Below are positions 8,238 to 10,514 of a stretch of 10,514 bases of DNA, in pieces (position 1 is the first letter of the stretch; each line of letters starts with the position of its first letter). The DNA comes from Christensenella sp. UBA3700 (GTDB lineage: Bacteria > Bacillota > Clostridia > Christensenellales > UBA3700), in assembly GCA_002372775.1 (NCBI GenBank), contig DFIJ01000081.1, positions 1 through 10,514 of the forward strand, written 5' to 3'. The translations under genes and the position numbers were made by a program. The notes under the pieces are model-generated. The model made no database searches. It was not told where the DNA came from and was given only the letters and a program-made list of their open reading frames with translations.

Positions 8238-8260
8238 TATATACACGTGTACGCACGCAT
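8238..8260. other. 23-bp alternating pyrimidine-purine tract with embedded 10-bp palindrome
   Basis: Every base from 8238 to 8260 alternates pyrimidine and purine without interruption. The first part is TATATA-like and the rest CACGTGTACGCACGCA-like. Inside it TACACGTGTA (8242-8251) is a perfect palindrome. The tract is the only GC-richer patch in the addB-lipoprotein gap, upstream of both predicted promoters. Such tracts can adopt Z-DNA, and the palindrome could be an operator for either gene. The sequence pattern is certain; the role is inference. Confidence 0.5.
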
Positions 8261-8271
8261 TTTAATTTAAC

Positions 8272-8300
8272 TTTACTTTATATAGGCCTTTTGTTAAAAT
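8272..8300 (+). promoter_or_regulatory. Promoter of the lipoprotein gene
   Basis: A -35 TTTACT (8272-8277), a 17-nt spacer and an extended -10 TGtTAAAAT (TG at 8292-8293, hexamer 8295-8300) lie upstream of the lipoprotein ATG. The predicted start is near 8307, leaving a leader of about 25 nt that holds AAAGGA at 8316-8321, ten nt before the ATG. Confidence 0.55.
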
Positions 8301-8331
8301 AAATAGGAATTATTTAAAGGAAATCGACACA

Positions 8332-9204
8332 ATGAAAAAGAAATTATTATTAATAAGCATACTTGTACTTGTCGTAGTAATTAGTGCTGTAACGTTCTCT
8401 GCTTGTAGTCAAAAAATCAGTCTAACAAAGAAAATGACTCAAATTAACATTTTCAACGAAGAAAGCAGCAAGTTACCTGAAACAATGTCATATAAGATGT
8501 TTGATAAAAACAATAATCAAATTGGAACTTATACAACAACAGTAAAAGAATTCTCATCATTCCCAAAAACTTACTTAGGATTAGATGGCGAAACAACAGA
8601 AGCTAATGCTGTTTATACTCTATCAGCATCTTCTAACACTACTGTAGTTTATTCTTATGAAACAAATCTAACTTTATTAGATGGTTCTTACGCAAAGAAA
8701 ACTATTTCATATTTTGATAACAGTTTATTAACTATCGGATCATATTCAAAGGTTGTTGAAAATGGAAAAACTACTACAGTTATCGCAAAGAACGTTAACG
8801 ATGATAGATATTATTTCAAAAAGTATGTTGATGGAACTCTATCAGTAGACGAATCAATTAAGAATGGTAAATATGAATCTTCCCCATATTATGACAACAC
8901 AATGACATATATGATTGCTAGAAATATGCCAAAGGATGATTCTTATGCTTCATTCTCATACAGCACATTTGATATTGATACATTATCAAAAACAACTGTA
9001 ACAGTTACAAATTCATCAACTGTAAATCCAGCTACAAGCGAACTTAGTTACCCATCAAGAGAAATCACATTATCTACATCAGATAAAATCTTAGGAAAAA
9101 CAAATAATCTTAAGTGCTACATCTCAGACGAGAAGGTTAATGGTTATAATGGCGTTATCCTTAAAATCGTAGAAGGAAATTACTCATACGTTTTAGAAAA
9201 ATAA
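8332..9204 (+). CDS. Putative secreted lipoprotein of unknown function
   Basis: This 290-residue protein has a classical lipoprotein signal peptide: Lys2-4, a hydrophobic core LLLISILVLVVVISAV (5-20), and a lipobox FSAC with Cys25 as the predicted lipidated residue. Phe at -3 is less usual than Leu. The mature part (266 residues) is rich in Ser, Thr, Asn, Tyr and Lys and alternates short hydrophobic and polar stretches, suggesting a mainly beta fold on the outer face of the cytoplasmic membrane. I recognise no domain, enzymatic motif or binding-protein signature. It stands alone: divergent from addB, convergent with rplI, with its own promoter and a shared terminator. The ATG is supported by AAAGGA 10 nt upstream and by the signal peptide. 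It could be a lineage-specific surface protein. Confidence 0.8.
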   Translation: MKKKLLLISILVLVVVISAVTFSACSQKISLTKKMTQINIFNEESSKLPETMSYKMFDKNNNQIGTYTTTVKEFSSFPKTYLGLDGETTEANAVYTLSASSNTTVVYSYETNLTLLDGSYAKKTISYFDNSLLTIGSYSKVVENGKTTTVIAKNVNDDRYYFKKYVDGTLSVDESIKNGKYESSPYYDNTMTYMIARNMPKDDSYASFSYSTFDIDTLSKTTVTVTNSSTVNPATSELSYPSREITLSTSDKILGKTNNLKCYISDEKVNGYNGVILKIVEGNYSYVLEK

Positions 9205-9221
9205 TTAATTGAAGATCATAA

Positions 9222-9258
9222 AAATATGCGGTCTTGATTATTTCAAGGCCGCATATTT
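9222..9258. terminator. Bidirectional intrinsic terminator between lipoprotein gene and rplI
   Basis: A 15-bp stem (9222-9236 with 9244-9258) closes a 7-nt loop. The core is GCGGTCTTG / CAAGGCCGC with a single G-U-type mismatch, flanked by AAATAT / ATATTT. It sits between two convergent stop codons (9204 and 9275). The plus strand continues ATATTTATTTG and the minus strand ATATTTTTATG, so both directions end in U-rich RNA. It should end both transcripts. Confidence 0.9.
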
Positions 9259-9274
9259 ATTTGCAAGTTAAATC

Positions 9275-9718
9275 TTATTGAGCAACAACTTTTACATTTA
9301 ATGTAAATGAAACACCTGGATATACTTTAACTTCTACTGCATATAATCCAACAGCTTTTATTGCTTCTTTTAATACAAATTTCTTTTTATCGATATCATA
9401 GCCCTTAGTAGCAAGAACCTCAGATATTTCTTTACTTGTTACTGCACCAAATAATTTACCATTATCACCTGTTCTTACAGCAACAACAACTTCTGTCTTA
9501 TTTAATTTAGCAGCAAGTTCCTTTGCAGCTGCTAATTCTTCTGCTTTTCTTTTTGCTTCTGCAGCATTCTTTTGATTTGTTTCATTAACAACTGATGCTG
9601 TAGCTTCCTTTGCTAAACCTCTTTTAATTAAGAAATTTCTAGCATATCCATCATTTACTTCTATAAGCTCACCTTTCTTTCCTTGAGCCTTAACATCTTG
9701 TAATAATAATACCTTCAT
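9275..9718 (-). CDS. rplI: Large-subunit ribosomal protein L9 (bL9)
   Basis: This 147-residue protein is the two-domain ribosomal protein bL9 of the 50S subunit, which binds 23S rRNA near the L1 stalk base. The N-terminal domain (1 to about 50) carries the family signature [18 protein letters not shown] (13-30). A long Lys/Glu/Ala helix (about 45-75) connects it to the C-terminal domain (about 76-147), which includes [16 protein letters not shown]. Length and both domains are normal. GAGGTG (9728-9723) precedes the ATG by 4 nt. The gene stands alone here; in many Firmicutes rplI lies beside gdpP and dnaC/dnaB. It is divergent from the DUF4250 gene across 86 bp. Confidence 0.97.
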   Translation of the reverse strand: MKVLLLQDVKAQGKKGELIEVNDGYARNFLIKRGLAKEATASVVNETNQKNAAEAKRKAEELAAAKELAAKLNKTEVVVAVRTGDNGKLFGAVTSKEISEVLATKGYDIDKKKFVLKEAIKAVGLYAVEVKVYPGVSFTLNVKVVAQ

Positions 9719-9734
9719 ATTTCACCTCGAAAAT

Positions 9735-9763
9735 ATCTTACCACACCAATTATAAACTTTCAA
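9735..9763 (-). promoter_or_regulatory. Candidate rplI promoter (two alternatives)
   Basis: On the minus strand -35 TTGAAA (9763-9758), a 17-nt spacer and an extended -10 TGgTAAGAT (hexamer 9740-9735) predict a start near 9728, right at the ribosome binding site. A perfect TATAAT (9754-9749) inside the spacer, with a poor -35 (TATTTT, 9777-9772), would give a leader of about 24 nt. One of them probably drives rplI; I cannot tell which. Confidence 0.5.
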
Positions 9764-9777
9764 TAACCAGCAAAATA

Positions 9778-9786
9778 TGGGATAAT
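9778..9786 (+). promoter_or_regulatory. Candidate extended -10 for the DUF4250 gene
   Basis: TGgGATAAT (9778-9786) is an extended -10 on the plus strand. At 17-nt spacing the -35 position (9758-9763) reads TTTCAA, a poor match that occupies the same bases as the rplI -35. The predicted start near 9793 leaves only about a 12-nt leader holding the ribosome binding site. Confidence 0.4.
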
Positions 9787-9804
9787 AGAAAAAGAGGTGT
9801 GCAT

Positions 9805-9978
9805 ATGATTCCACAGGATCCTGTTATGTTATTAAGTTATATAAATCTAAAACTAAGAGACTATTATTCATCACTAGATGCACTATGTGAAGATATGGAT
9901 GTTTCTAAATCAGAAATCGTTGAAAAACTAAAATCAATTAATTACGAATACAACGAGGAATCAAACCAGTTCGTTTAA
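9805..9978 (+). CDS. DUF4250 family small protein, function unknown
   Basis: This 57-residue protein begins MIPQDPVMLLSYINLKLRDY and ends NYEYNEESNQFV. It matches the DUF4250 family as I know it over its full length: DPVMLLS near the N-terminus, KLRDYYSSLDALCEDMDV in the middle, the KL..I.YEY segment and the final NQFV. The family is small, widespread in Firmicutes and has no known function. The middle (SLDALCEDMDVSKSEIVEKL, about 23-42) could form a helix-turn-helix followed by a short beta hairpin, which is inference only. The ATG is preceded by GAGGTG (9794-9799) with 5-nt spacing. It is divergent from rplI. Its last 18 bp overlap the 3' end of the glycosylase gene on the other strand. No signal peptide or membrane segment is seen. 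Confidence 0.88.
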   Translation: MIPQDPVMLLSYINLKLRDYYSSLDALCEDMDVSKSEIVEKLKSINYEYNEESNQFV

Positions 9979-10452
9979 TATACTCCATTCATGTATTAAA
10001 TCTTTAATGGATTTAGCCGCATTAGCAGGAGATGTAGATGGCAAGCATATTGCCATTTTTTCATACTTATTAAAATACTTTATAAAATAGTTATAGGCTG
10101 TTTTTCCATTCAATATAACATTAGTTATATTACAGCTATTAATTATCGTATTAATGGCCTCATTTGGCGTTACATTATTAATTGAGGCATCAGAAGAACC
10201 TTCAATATAACAAGCATATACAACATCACTTAAAGCTATATTATGTTTAAGCAATAACATCTCTTTTTCTGTAGTTGATGCATGAGCAAAATCTTCCTTT
10301 AAAATCTCGCCTAATACAAGCCAAAATCTATTTCTTGGATTACCATAATAAAACCCTACTTCCTTCGATTTAACGGACGGATGTGAGCCCAGAATAAGGA
10401 CTTTAGATTCTTTATTATATATTGGTTTAAAATCTGTAATTTGATAATCCAT
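9961..10452 (-). CDS. DNA-deoxyinosine (hypoxanthine-DNA) glycosylase, UDG family 6-like
   Basis: This 163-residue monofunctional base-excision enzyme of the uracil-DNA-glycosylase fold is predicted to remove hypoxanthine, the deamination product of adenine, from DNA. Visible: VLILGSHPSVKS (18-29; motif 1), FYYGNPRNRFW (34-44) with Asn41 as the likely catalytic residue by analogy with characterised HDG enzymes, GSSDASI (85-91), and LPSTSPAN (137-144), the family's typical closing motif. The PRNRFW and LPSTSPA motifs favour family 6 over the related Mug group. Start: the ATG at 10452 aligns with the usual short leader before VLILGS. A TTG at 10482 or GTG at 10461 in frame would add 10 or 3 residues. 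None has a clear ribosome binding site. Stop is TGA, evidence for the standard code. Its 3' end overlaps the DUF4250 gene by 18 bp. Confidence 0.88.
   Translation of the reverse strand: MDYQITDFKPIYNKESKVLILGSHPSVKSKEVGFYYGNPRNRFWLVLGEILKEDFAHASTTEKEMLLLKHNIALSDVVYACYIEGSSDASINNVTPNEAINTIINSCNITNVILNGKTAYNYFIKYFNKYEKMAICLPSTSPANAAKSIKDLIHEWSILNELV
10038..10061 (+). terminator. Intrinsic terminator of the DUF4250 transcript, antisense inside the glycosylase gene
   Basis: On the plus strand ATGGCAA (10038-10044), loop GCATA, TTGCCAT (10050-10056) form a perfect 7-bp stem whose distal arm runs straight into a T6 run (10056-10061). It lies 60 nt past the DUF4250 stop. On the minus strand it codes for residues just before and at the LPSTSPAN motif of the glycosylase and has no U-run, so it should act only on the plus-strand transcript. 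Confidence 0.75.
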
Positions 10453-10480
10453 AATATTCACAATAATTTTAAATTTAGAC

Positions 10481-10500
10481 AAAAAAAATTGGGGCTGTTC
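10481..10500 (-). terminator. Possible 3' half of a terminator from a gene beyond the window
   Basis: On the minus strand GAACAGCCCC (10500-10491) is followed by AA and eight T residues (10488-10481). This looks like the descending arm and U-run of an intrinsic terminator whose ascending arm (GGGGCTG...) would lie outside the window. If so, the glycosylase gene needs its own promoter in the 28 bp between. Only half is visible, so confidence is low. Confidence 0.3.
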
Positions 10501-10514
10501 GAAAACCTAAAATT

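Noticed and set aside
9961..9963. Mycoplasma-type code with TGA read as Trp
   Set aside because: Trp is encoded by TGG in the CorA-type gene, and TGA serves as the stop of the glycosylase at the expected family length.
9983..10018. Small hairpin TAAATC / GATTTA just past the DUF4250 stop as its terminator
   Set aside because: The stem is only 6 bp, mostly A/T, and no U-run follows. The hairpin at 10038-10061 is far better.
4835..10452. A defence island or co-regulated repair operon made of AddAB and the glycosylase
   Set aside because: The genes are separated by unrelated units with their own promoters and terminators. No defence-associated domains, integrases or repeats are present, so chance proximity is the simpler reading.
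10453..10482. A TTG at 10482 as the start of the glycosylase gene, adding 10 residues
   Set aside because: The frame opens inside a T8 run that may be a terminator tail. The extra residues are not expected from the family, and the ATG at 10452 gives the usual spacing to VLILGS.

Overview
The window is AT-rich (roughly 30% GC by eye) chromosomal DNA that most resembles a low-GC Firmicutes-type bacterium. The evidence is AddAB (RexAB-type) instead of RecBCD, tRNA genes with encoded CCA ends, strong GGAGG-like ribosome binding sites, consensus sigma-A-like promoters and a DUF4250 microprotein. The genetic code looks standard: Trp is TGG, and TGA is used as a stop by the glycosylase gene. No phage, transposon, CRISPR or plasmid module is visible. 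This looks like core genome, and I could not identify a new multi-gene system.

Layout. At the left edge (1-147) lie a tRNA-Ile(GAU), cut by the window edge, and a complete tRNA-Ala(UGC), both on the minus strand. A very strong promoter with phased A-tracts (191-251) drives them. Next, also on minus, is a CorA-type divalent-cation transporter (326-1300) with its own promoter. Behind it are addA (1383-4835) and addB (4835-8152), a one-base-overlapping operon read addB then addA. A 179-bp divergent gap (8153-8331) separates addB from a plus-strand gene for an unrecognised lipoprotein (8332-9204). It carries a 23-bp alternating pyrimidine-purine tract. The lipoprotein gene converges on rplI (ribosomal protein L9, 9275-9718, minus) across a shared hairpin terminator. 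An 86-bp divergent promoter region then separates rplI from a 57-residue DUF4250 gene (9805-9978, plus). The last 18 bp of that gene overlap, tail to tail, a DNA-deoxyinosine glycosylase gene (9961-10452, minus).

Function. Two repair activities are present: AddAB processes double-strand DNA ends for RecA loading, and the UDG-superfamily family-6-like glycosylase removes hypoxanthine from DNA. They are not in one operon, so their proximity may mean nothing. The other genes are housekeeping (translation, ion transport) plus one orphan lipoprotein.

Most worth a second look: (1) a well-formed intrinsic terminator for the DUF4250 transcript, embedded antisense in the glycosylase codons for its conserved LPSTSPAN motif; (2) an AddB that keeps its four iron-sulfur cysteines but has lost the N-terminal P-loop; (3) the phased A-tract promoter of an Ala-Ile tRNA pair with no 16S gene in front; (4) the alternating pyrimidine-purine tract between addB and the lipoprotein gene; (5) a possible 19-codon leader ORF overlapping an addB start that lacks a ribosome binding site.
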